The notes below the pieces were generated by a model. That model ran no database searches and was not told where the DNA came from. It saw only the letters and a list, made by a program, of their open reading frames with translations. Positions 9,901 to 19,114 of a stretch of DNA of 64,000 nt are shown here, in pieces. The DNA is from Paracyclopina nana (lineage: Eukaryota > Arthropoda > Copepoda > Cyclopoida > Cyclopettidae). The DNA lies in the NCBI GenBank assembly GCA_019096065.1, contig JAGUCH010000001.1:7812001-7876000 (forward strand), given 5' to 3'. How positions within the stretch are numbered: the first letter of the stretch is position 1; each line of letters starts with the position of its first letter. The translations under genes were made by a program, and so were the position numbers.

Positions 9901-12270
9901 CTTATCTTATGTAGATACTTGTAGGTAGTAACTTCTGAGGTTTCCGAGGCCGCCGAGTTCGTCGAGGTCAAGTACTTGTCCTAAGTAGTGATTCCTGACG
10001 TTTCTGAGGCCGTTTACCTTGTCTTGGCCAAGTACTTGTCATAGGTAGGAATCTGAGACGTTTCAGAGACTGTCCAGCTTGTCTTGGTCAGGTACTTGTC
10101 ATAGGATGTAATTTCTGAAGTTTCCGAGGCTGCCGAGTTCGTTGTGGTCAAGTAATTGTCCTATGCAGTGATTCCTGACGTTTCCGAGGCTGTTTACCTT
10201 GTCTTGGCCAAGCACTTGTCATAGGTAGGAATTTGAGACGTTTCAGAGACTGTCTAGCTTGTCTTGGTCAGGTACTCGTCATAGGATGTAATTTCTGAAG
10301 TTTCCGAGGCTGCCGAGTTCGTCGAGGTCAAGTACTTGTCCTAAGCAGTGATTCCTGACGTTTCTGAGGCCGTTTACCTTGTCTTGGCCAAGTAATTGTC
10401 ATAGGTAGGAATCTGAGACGTTTCAGAGACTGTCTAGCTTGTCTTGGTCAGGTACTTGTCATAGGATGTAATTTCTGAAGTTTCCGAGGCCGCCGAGTTC
10501 GTTGTGGTCAAGTACTTGTCCTATGCAGTGATTCCTGACGTTTCCGAGGCTGTTTACCTTGTCTTGGCCAAGTACTTGTCATAGGTAGGAATCTGAGACG
10601 TTTCAGAGACTGTCAAGCTTGTCTTGGTCGAGTACTTGTCATAGGTAGGAATCTGTGACGTTTCAGAGACCGTCTAGCTTGTCTTAGTCAGGTACTTGTC
10701 ATAGGATGTAATTTCTGAAGTTTCCGAGGCCGCCGAGTTCGTCGAGGTCAAGTACTTGTCCAATGCAGTGATTCCTGACGTTTCTGAGGCCGTTTACCTT
10801 GTCTTGGCCAAGTACTTGTCATAGGTAGTAATCTGTGACGTTTCAGAGACTGTCTAGCTTGTCTTGGTCAGGTACTTGTCATAGGATGTAATTTCTGAAG
10901 TTTCCGAGGCCGCCGAGTTCATTGTGGTCAAGTACTTGTCCTATGCAGTGATTCATGACGTTTCCGAGGCTGTTTACCTTGTCTTGGCCAAGTACTTGTC
11001 ATAGGTAGGAATCTGAGACGTTTCAGAGACTGTCAAGCTTGTCTTGGTCGAGTACTTGTCATAGGTAGGAATCTGTGACGTTTCAGAGACCGTCTAGCTT
11101 GTCTTGGTCAGTTACTTGTCATAGGATGTCATTTCTGAAGTTTCTGAGGCCGCCGAGTTCGTCGAGCTTAAGTACTTGTCCTAAGCAGTGATTCCTGACG
11201 TTTCCAAGGCCGTCTATCTTGTCTTGGCCAAGTACTTGTCCTTGGTACGAATTTGTGACGTTTCAGAGACTGTCCAGCTTGTCTTGGTCAGGTACTTGTC
11301 ATAGGATGTAATTTCTGAAGTTTCTGAGGCCGCCGAGTTCGTTGTGGTCAAGTTCTTGTCCTATGCAGTGATTCCTGACGTTTCCGAGGCCGTTTACCTT
11401 GTCTTGGCCAAGTACTTGTCATAGGTAGGAATCTGAGACGTTTCAGAGACTGTCTAGCTTGTCTTGGTCAGGTACTTGTCATAGGATGTAATTTCTGAAG
11501 TTTCCGAGGCCGCCGAGTTCGTTGTGGTCAAGTACTTGTCCTATGCAGTGATTCCTGACGTTTCCGAGGCTGTTTACCTTGTCTTGGCCAAGTACTTGTC
11601 ATAGGTAGGAATCTGAGACGTTTCAGAGACTGTCAAGCTTGTCTTGGTCGAGTACTTGTCATAGGTAGGAATCTGTGACGTTTCAGAGACTGTCTAGCTT
11701 GTCTTGGTCAGGTACTTGTCATAGGATGTAATTTCTGAAGTTTCCGAGGCCGCCGAGTTCGTTGTGGTCAAGTTCTTGTCCTATGCAGTGATTCCTGACG
11801 TTTCCGAGGCCGTTTACCTTGTCTTGGCCAAGTACTTGTCATAGGTAGGAATCTGTGACGTTTCAGAGACTGTCTATCTTGTCTTGGTCGAGTACTTGTC
11901 ATAGGTAGGAATTCATGACGTTTCCGAGGCTGTTTACCTTGTCTTGGCCAAGTACTTGTCATAGGTAGGAATCTGAGACGTTTCAGAGACTGTCAAGCTT
12001 GTCTTGGTCAGGTACTTGTCATAGATAGTAATATCTGAAGTTTCCGAGGCCGCCGAGTTCGTCGAGGTCAAGTACTTGTCCTAAGCAGTGATTCCTGACG
12101 TTTCTGAGGCCGTTTACCTTGTCTTGGCCAAGTACTTGTCATAGGTAGGAATTTGTGACGTTTCAGAGACTGTCCAGCTTGTCTTGGTCAGGTACTTGTC
12201 ATAGGATGTAATTTCTGAAGTTTCCGAGGCCGCCGACTTCCTTGTTGTCCTAAGCAGTGATCCCTGACCT
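9901..12270 (+). repeat. 60-bp minisatellite organised in 180-bp higher-order repeats
   Basis: From 9961 to 12240 there are 38 consecutive monomers of exactly 60 bp without a net indel, preceded by a degenerate monomer at 9901 and followed by a broken one. Three monomer types rotate: one with ATAGGTAGGAATCTGAGACG, one with ATAGGATGTAATTTCTGAAG, one with CTATGCAGTGATTCCTGACG. This gives a 180-bp unit. Extra monomers of the first type (starting GTCTTGGTCG) occur at 10621, 11041 and 11641, and a hybrid monomer lies at 11881, as expected from unequal exchange. Confidence 0.95.
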
Positions 12271-12648
12271 TTCTGAGGCCGACGCACTTATATTGGGCAC
12301 TTCAATCAATTTTTTCAGAGATTTTTCACTTTTTTCACTTTTTCACTTCAGCTGCTGCTACCAGGCGAGCCGCTCAGCTACTTTGTTATGGTTTGTAGTT
12401 CTTGTACTAGCTATAGATGGCAGTATTGTTTCTAGATAGCAGAGCCATCTCTGGACAGTCACAGAAAACATGCAAAATTATTAATTAATTTATTCGCGAA
12501 TGTATTACGTTATTGAAAAAAAGGTACTTTTAAGTCTTGCTTGGATTCCACATTTCTATAACTATGCAAAGTTTCAAATCTCTAAGTAGCACGGTTCCTG
12601 AGCAATTCCCACCTCGGAATCGACACGTCTTAAGTTCACGGCCCCTTT

Positions 12649-12956
12649 TGAGGGGTTCTCGGAACAATAAGCCAAAGGCGTAAAGTCACTAGATTCCATG
12701 CGCCATCTAGCCCGGCAACTTTGGCCAATACCATGGCTACGCTACTTAGGCGATCACAAATGTAATGTTTTTATTTAAACCAATTTCTACATTTCGTATG
12801 ATTCTGTTAGTGATATAAAAGCACTCGTTTTCCAACCTTTTTCTTCACTTGTAGCAAAAAAGCATTAAAAACAGGAGGTAAAATACAAGACGTAAAATAC
12901 TGGAAAGCTGACTTGAAGGCTCAATTAGAGCTACAATTACACTGCTTCTTGACTTA
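12649..12956. other. Spacer, nothing recognised
   Basis: AT-rich sequence between the right inverted motif and a minus-strand coding-like fragment. No gene, RNA or repeat recognised. Confidence 0.4.
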
Positions 12957-13205
12957 TTACATCAAGATCTGTCTGTTTTTGCATGCATGACAGTTTCCTC
13001 TGATTGCATTGCATTCAGTGCACCAGACTTTGCCTGGAGTTCGTGCCTTTGATTCGTGTGATTGATCAATGCTGAGGGGCTCTGCAAACTTTCTTGCTTT
13101 CTTTGAAGGAACTGTATCAATGAATGAAATCCACAAGCGTCTTTCAGTATCCTTTGAGTAGCTTAAAGGATCCTTATATGTATAGCCGCGACGTTGAATG
13201 CAATA
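12957..13205 (-). pseudogene. Coding-like fragment ending in a CX2C-X6-CX2C motif, unidentified
   Basis: On the minus strand an open frame of 82 codons ends at TAA 12957-12959. It lacks an early Met. It reads as a plausible protein tail, with charged stretch DTERRLWISF and then KVWCTECNAIRGNCHACKNR, giving four Cys in C-x2-C-x6-C-x2-C spacing typical of a zinc site. Upstream it is closed by a TGA, so it is either a terminal exon or a relic. A Cys-rich tail next to mobile DNA suggests a transposase C-terminus, but I do not recognise the family. Confidence 0.35.
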
Positions 13206-13441
13206 TCAAGATAATCTAGTGCAGAAAAAGCATATAGTCTATTACGAAAGCTGCTTTCGAGATGACGCTTGCTTTTGCAAAAGGTTTTATCACCAATAGT
13301 TGTCGTACAGTAAAATGGCACAATCAATAGATATCACACATAAGTTGAAAAAGGTGACTGTCTCGTCGCTTCTTTAATCTCGCTCTCTGCCACTCTTTCT
13401 CGATGCAGGCGAAAAAGCATCTCTTCCTCCGCCTCTGCAGC

Positions 13442-13475
13442 TCAGTTGATCTTGGGTTTTGAGGCGCGTCGGTCA
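13442..13475 (+). promoter_or_regulatory. Inr + DPE core promoter of the membrane-protein gene
   Basis: TCAGTT at 13442-13447 matches the arthropod initiator TCA(+1)KTY. With A+1 at 13444, positions +28 to +32 (13471-13475) read GGTCA, a full match to the downstream promoter element RGWYV at its required spacing. The start codon follows at +32, giving a 31-nt leader. Sequence match only, no expression data. Confidence 0.5.
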
Positions 13476-14380
13476 TGAATGGATTTTCAATCGTGCAGCT
13501 TGCCAACAAAACCAACGAGTTTAGCCTTGTAACATCATCAATCGAGACCACTCAATTTGAGGGCGTTATAGAGAATTTTTCATCGCTTGAATCATCAACA
13601 TCTGTAGCGGGACCAAGAACCTTTGGAACACCAGGCAACGATGAAACGGCTCACTTTTTTGTCGCTGTGGTATGCTTATCACACTCTGTAAATTCGTTAG
13701 TAAAAATTAGTTGAGCTAGCATGGAGGGTAAATTTTGGTATTACTGCAGCTAATTTTGTAGCACTGAACAACGCGCGAAATCCACAAGAAGGCCAGCTGG
13801 CTCTTCATGAAGTAACAACTGCTATGGCAATTAGAAAACTTTGTTGGAGCTAAAGTTGCGTTGTAGAACTCAAAAAGCTTCTCCTTTTCAGACTGCATTG
13901 GCCTGTGTTTGCTGCATGTTTTGTTACTTGGGTTGGTACTGCTCTCACACTCACTTTGCCAGCAATTTGTCGAATGACAACAACACCCTTGAAGCCACCA
14001 CGAATTTTACTTGCCACGAATACCACTCTCAGGAGGCGGAAGTATCGTTATGCAGGCTAACTGATGTAGATGGCTCCATTAGCAATATTCGCGATGCGGA
14101 TGAAGATGCTAAACGATTTGCAGAATGGAAGCAATTCGTGAAAGAGGCCACAAAAAAGCGAGGATTCAGCGTGCAAGGTGATGGGCCAGGAGTGCAAGTC
14201 TTTAAAAAAAGCTGCCATTCCGACCCAGAGGTGAACAGAAAGGACACCGATCAGCTGAATTTTCGATCCCAGCTTTTTGGAAGTCCTGAACGTTTTCCTA
14301 GATTACCATCTGTGAGCATTTCCGGCCAATCTATCAACAGCTTGGAGGCTGGCCGAGAGCAAAATGAGAGTATTGTTTGA
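13475..14380 (+). CDS. Two-exon single-pass membrane protein, unknown function
   Basis: Exon 1 is 13475-13669 (65 codons) and exon 2 is 13892-14380. The donor is GTG|GTATGC, the acceptor CTTTTCAG, phase 0. The joined protein has 227 aa. Residues about 60-82 form a hydrophobic, Cys-rich segment that straddles the splice junction (FFVAV from exon 1, then TALACVCCMFCYLGW), consistent with one membrane helix. Candidate N-glycosylation sequons occur on both sides (NKT near residue 11; NNT and NFT after the helix). The C-terminal half is polar and charged without a domain I recognise. No cleavable signal peptide is evident, so orientation is unclear. A well-formed core promoter sits just upstream. 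The reconstruction rests on frame continuity and the completed helix. Confidence 0.6.
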
Positions 14381-16105
14381 AATATACATTTTGTTAATTA
14401 TTTGCTTTTTTTAATTCTCCCTTTGTAATGGGCTATTTTGGGCGATTTTACTCGCAATCAAGGCTTGCATCCCTAGCGGATAGAAGTAATTTCTATTTGA
14501 AATGGGAAAAACCTTTAACAGTTATTATTTATTTCTAAAATACATTTGGCAGTTTCTAGTCTTCGCTGCCACATATTAGGTCTCTTAGCTCAAGAGGAGA
14601 ACAAGGATTAGATTATGTACCTTTTCCAGCCCTAAAAAAAACCTACTAAAAGGTGATTGTAAGTGCCTCTCATCCTGCCAGAGCTTGGTGAAAGCCTTTC
14701 AAAAGACCCCATAACAGCCAAAAATAATCCGAAGCCTTTTACGGTACTTTCAGGTCAACTGAGAAAACATTAGTCATTTTTTTTACTCTATTGGTGTTTT
14801 CCATGTTTCCTGGTGTAACAGGAGGAAAGCTTAAAAAAGAACTCTAGCAAACCTGGTCCAAATATTCGGGGCGTTGCCGCAGGCAAAGATATAGTGGCAC
14901 CAATGCCACTGAACAAGAACTGTCTTGATGGAAGTGGTTGTATCTATAAATATACAGCTTATTACCGCAGCATGCTAAAAACTTAATGCAGTGCTTCTTT
15001 GATCGCCTAATACAAGCTAGGTACGTTGATACAGTAGAGACTAAAGGACCAACTAAATTAACGAAATGCACTATTCTGTGTATAATACAAAAATACAAGT
15101 TGGCATCATGCCTAGCTCGTGGCCAACGCTGTAAAGTCTCTGATGTGACAGGCAAAAAAAAATCACCCGATATCAATGGCAGTTGCAATTTACTTTAGTT
15201 GATGTCTGTAGTCGTTTATAGCGGTTTAGGTCAATCTTTTATCATTATTAGCTGAATAAAACTTTCATGATAGGTCATAACTTTGGTAGAGGAGTAGCGC
15301 TCAGCTCCGCGATGATGCAGAAAAAACATGGTATATTTGCTAAAAGAGAGATGTCGCGAGTTTCCAACAGAGAGTCTTCGCTCAGCCCGAGGAATTGATG
15401 CAAGGAATATGAAAGTCGTTCACAATATGCTAAAGTGTCTTGCTTGAAAGGAAAAAGTGTGGACGTGTTTCTTGTTGGGAGCATACTTTCCGTCTATTTA
15501 GTCTCTGCTTATATTCTGTAGCTAGCTGAGCATGATCACGCACAGCACACCGTCGTGGAAAGAAGTACCACGCTATAAAATATTGCTGCTTACTTTTAGC
15601 AAATGAATCAGCTCAACTTGTGGCCTTGAGTTTCAATTAAGCGAATACTTGAACTGATCCATTTAAGTATGCAAGCATTCAAATTGCATTTATCAATATG
15701 CTCAAACTATTAATAATTTAGGCCGATCATGTGGTTTTTATTTTCTGTCGCTCTAAAGAAGTTTATTTTCGAAAAGAATCCATGGTTAACACATGAAAGT
15801 AAAGATGAGGCTATATATCATCGAAATTATCTTGATAGGTAATTTGATATTACATGCGTGAAACAATTACTCACTTGGAGCATTTTTCTTGCTTTTGTGC
15901 GACGATATTGGGCATACAGCCTTTTCCAGTTATAGCGGTATGAAATATGAGAAGCACTTCTCAAAAATGACTTTTTGGCATGCAACAGAGGAAATGCGAT
16001 GATAAAGCACCGTGCTGCCATTTGGTAGCAGTGTGTTGGAGAGCGTCCTCTGAATTAGCCTCGAGGTCGCAGTTGGTGCATAGTCATGGCAGGTAGTCGT
16101 GCACC
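14381..16105. other. Intergenic stretch, no gene seen
   Basis: Short ORFs on both strands lack domain-like sequence or splice-linked partners. No repeat or RNA gene recognised. Confidence 0.5.
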
Positions 16106-16459
16106 ATGAATGGTGGCAGCAGCCAAGGCTACTCCCCAGTCAGAACACCTTCGAACCTTCACCAGCAGCAGCAGCCGCAGCAGCAGCCTCTAAAAGACCC
16201 GCACTTATTATTGGCGGCCTCGCAACAGCCGCGAAGAGGCAGTCTTCCCACATCGAGGAGGCAACTCAGACAAGAAAAGCTTCAAGCACAGCAGCTGCGG
16301 CGGCCTCAGCTCACTGGCTCAACTGAGATATTTGTACCCAGTTCCCATTCAAGGCTCCAGGATACCCCATTACACCTTCGACTATTTCTCAATTCAATAC
16401 GCCCCGAGGAATCCAGTGAGGACGATCTCGCATCTCCAACAAGCCCACGGTTCGCATGA
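16106..16459 (+). CDS. Gln- and Arg/Pro-rich small protein or isolated exon
   Basis: An ORF of 117 codons begins at an ATG in good context (CACCATGA). It encodes a low-complexity protein: a Gln tract near residues 19-27 (HQQQQPQQQP), a basic middle (RRQLRQEKLQAQQLRRPQL), and a Ser/acidic end (PEESSEDDLASPTSPRFA). The mixed codon use and lack of AT bias look more like coding DNA than the flanks do. No domain is recognised. It could be a complete small gene, or an alternative leader exon of the EF-hand gene 230 bp downstream, but I found no splice that keeps the frame open. Confidence 0.4.
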   Translation: MNGGSSQGYSPVRTPSNLHQQQQPQQQPLKDPHLLLAASQQPRRGSLPTSRRQLRQEKLQAQQLRRPQLTGSTEIFVPSSHSRLQDTPLHLRLFLNSIRPEESSEDDLASPTSPRFA

Positions 16460-16592
16460 TTTTTAATTAATGCAACACTTCAAAAATAGTATTTTGGAAG
16501 GCTTTACACGCTTGAGTTTGATGTTTTTTGGTTACTGGTGTGTAAATAATCTATTTCGTTTTAGCTTCATAGTACTTTGAACGTGGAGAGTA

Positions 16593-16718
16593 ATGGATTT
16601 TCTAAAACAAGAATTATTACAGAAGGAGAAAGCGATCGTCGTCGCTGAAGATCAGGAGTTCCACCCGAAGATCTTCATTAACGAAGATGGCCTCGGACCA
16701 CGAGTTGGAAGATGCTGA
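16593..16718 (+). CDS. 41-codon upstream ORF overlapping the EF-hand start codon
   Basis: An ATG at 16593 has a strong context (G at -3, G at +4) and opens a 41-codon frame starting MDFLKQELLQKEKAIVVAED. It ends at TGA 16716-16718, inside the coding sequence that begins at 16687 in another frame. If it lies in the leader, it would be expected to limit translation of the main protein. Alternatively it is an independent micro-protein or the N-terminus of an unrecognised splice form. A possible acceptor (TTCGTTTTAG) ends at 16564, just before it. Confidence 0.3.
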   Translation: MDFLKQELLQKEKAIVVAEDQEFHPKIFINEDGLGPRVGRC

Positions 16719-18896
16719 GGAGACTCGAAGGCGAGTGGTGCAGCTTAGTGAGGCCGAAAAAAAGGCCCTGAAAGCGAGTACTCAATTCACAGAGCTTGAA
16801 ATGGTTCAGCTATGGAATCAGTACAAGTTCAATTTTCCCACCGGAAAAGCCAACAGAAAACAGCTCAAGCAGTTATTCAGACAGGTATGCTGCAATAACT
16901 AAATTATTTCTAGGGTAACGGGTGTTTATTATGTTACCCAATGAATTTTCACTGAAAGCAAATGTTCAGTGTTCCGACTTCTTTCACTAATGCATAATAT
17001 TGGAGAAGCAATAACTATATTCAGAATAGCAACTTCTTGCGTCCTCGATTCCAATTTGATGCATAACTAGAAATACGTTCTCAGTAAGCCCGGCTCCAAC
17101 AACAAAATCAGTATAGTATAAGTACGATTGACCAGTATAGTATGGTACAGCTGAGCGCACGAGCTAGCACGAACCATACTATACTTAAAAGTACTATGAG
17201 TAAGGTGTCCATATACTATACTGATTTTCATTGTTGTACCATAACCAGTAATAAGAGCCATGCATTGTATTATACGACTCAGTGAGTACAATTGTCCTTG
17301 CAACATTTCTGGACGAAAACCTCAACTGAATGATACAGAATGAGCTAAGCCCATCAAAAGAAAGATGTAAGCATCTCTCCTCGGTTCACGTGGGGTTATC
17401 ATAACCGTATCATGCCTGAGAAAATCTAATTTGCGCAGGGTTACGTAAAGGCAATAGCCTTGAAGATGGCTCAAGAGGAGCAATAGTGCATATAGAATAA
17501 TCTCTCACAATTCGACATTGAAAGTTTCCTAACTATGCCATCGCACGAATTGTGATTTCTTGGTAAGTGACAAGAGCGGCCATAGCATGAAAAGCACTGC
17601 TCCAAATTCGGAGAGCCGTTCAATATGTTTTTTGGTGAGAAACAAGGTTGCCTTCTGACGTCTGGAGGAAATGCTTGATATATAGTAGTACTGTGGTTTG
17701 TAGCTCTTTGTATCTGTTCGGGCTTCAAGGAAGATAGCAGCATAAAGACCAGTCACGCTATATTGATTTCTCAGGTTTTCCCCAAATGCACCAAGCCCGA
17801 CTTCATCGTGGAGAACATCATGAAGGTGTTCGACGCGGACAACACTGGAAACATTTCCTTCCGCGAGCTCCTCATAGCTTTCTCCATGTCAATGAAGGGC
17901 ACCCCTCGAGAAAAGCTGCATTGGGCCTTCAGGCTGTACGACAAGGACGGCGACGAAATCATCGAAGAGGAAGAAATGGAGGACGTGTTCGTCAGGCTGT
18001 GCAAAATCGCCAAAAACATCGAGAATGCGGAGAAGAATGCAAAAAACCCTCCCAAGCCACCTCCAACTCCACCTGTGGAGGAGGTCCCTGAAGGTAAATA
18101 ATTTATTGGATTATCGCATAGGTCTGCTGCGCCAAAGGAACTTTATCGGATGGGGGCCAAACGTCAGCTTCTAGACGATCGTCATTCACTTATTTAAGTA
18201 GCTCGTGAATTCCCCAGCGTTTTTGCAGCATGACCGCATACGTGAAGGGCGCGAGCGAAAATCCAATTTTAGAAAGCAATCACAAAAACGATCCTTTATG
18301 GCGATGACCTTTGCTTGAACAAAGGTAAAAGCGCTTGTCTTTCAGTAAAAAAAATCAGCTCGTTCGACAGGACAGCTATGCAGTACCAGGAATTCTAAGA
18401 AACCGCTTCTTTCTGCCTTTCCCTAGAAAAAACCAAGAAGCCTGACCGCTTCAAAAAAGCTGGCACAGTGGGCACCATGGGTCCCAAGAAGAAATCCCTT
18501 TTAACGCAGGACGTCCAGATCAAAACCATGTCCACAAAATTGACCGGGCGCAGCATCACAAAGCAGCCGAAGCGGCAGCTCACGAAGGCCGAGAAGGCCG
18601 CCAAAGAACGAGCAAAGATGGAGGCCGACATGGAGGCTGCCGAGGCCGCGGAGAAGGCGGCCAAGTTTGATTTGGCCGGCAACAACGGTGAGGAGGCCGC
18701 GAGCAATGACCCCGATGAGCCGGATCCTTTCGATCCGAGGGAGAGTGCCCGCGACATCTTCTTCAGCCTCGACGTCAACCGGGATGGCAAGTTGTCCGAG
18801 GATGAATTCGTGGAAGGCTGCATGTCGGATCCGTCCTTCTTGATGATGTTGGAAACTTTCAGCTGTGATTTTCTGTGGGGTGACTTCAAAAAATAA
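16687..18896 (+). CDS. EF-hand protein of the neuronal calcium sensor type with a long insert
   Basis: Exons are 16687-16884, 17775-18093 and 18427-18896, all GT-AG (phases 0 and 1), giving 328 aa. The order matches the recoverin/NCS family. EF1 is degenerate. EF2 loop at about 86-97 is DADNTGNISFRE, followed by the family hallmark EKLHWAFRLYD. EF3 loop at 122-133 is DKDGDEIIEEEE, with Glu where Gly is usual. EF4 loop at 288-299 is DVNRDGKLSEDE. The Met is followed by Ala-Ser, so the N-myristoylation Gly of typical NCS proteins is missing. Between EF3 and EF4 lie about 154 residues, against roughly 37 in NCS-1; this region includes a Pro run (PPKPPPTPP) and Lys/Ala/Glu-rich helix-like sequence. 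The C-terminus (FLWGDFKK) also differs. Likely role is Ca2+ binding in the cytosol; partner unknown. Confidence 0.85.
17097..17236. mobile_element. Small inverted-repeat (MITE-like) element in intron 1 of the EF-hand gene
   Basis: The left end CAACAACAAAATCAGTATAG is mirrored at the right end (reverse complement CAACAATGAAAATCAGTATAG without its final G), with one indel and one substitution. Internal segments (CAGTATAGTATGG and CCATACTATAC) also pair. About 140 bp. No clear target duplication. Confidence 0.5.
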
Positions 18897-19108
18897 CTTA
18901 TCCGGACGTGCACGTGACTCGGAAAAGAGCAGAACGTAAGCGGTTGACGATGCTTGTAAATTGGAGATCTTTTGGACGAAAAAGACAAAGGGGCTTTTTT
19001 CCGCCTCCGTGCGCGCACCAGAGCTTGCTTTTCGACGTGAAGCATGGCCTTTGCTTGCTCATCATCCATCATTTGAAATATATAAAAAAGACTACAAATC
19101 AGCCTTAT

Positions 19109-19114
19109 AATAAA
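19109..19114 (+). terminator. Poly(A) signal for the EF-hand gene
   Basis: AATAAA about 215 bp after the stop codon at 18896. Confidence 0.5.

Larger units (their letters stand above)
5602..12648. mobile_element. Possible large TIR-bounded unit enclosing two tandem arrays
   Basis: AAAGGGGCCGTGAACTTAA at 5602-5620 recurs as an exact reverse complement at 12630-12648. Between the two lie AT-rich sequence, a short GC-rich patch near 5960-6080 and both satellite arrays. A 19-bp exact inverted match at this distance is unlikely by chance. I see no convincing target duplication and no transposase, so this could be a non-autonomous element or two separate element ends. Confidence 0.35.

Noticed and set aside
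11768..11962. Minus-strand ORF with a 20-residue repeat (PRQGKQPRKRHEF)
   Set aside because: The 60-bp monomer is a multiple of three, so open repeats arise automatically; the frame closes in other monomer types.
6175..12270. CRISPR-like repeat array
   Set aside because: Repeats are head-to-tail without unique spacers and the genome is eukaryotic; these are satellites.
17771..19072. Long minus-strand ORFs opposite the EF-hand exons
   Set aside because: Shadows of the GC-rich plus-strand coding exons.
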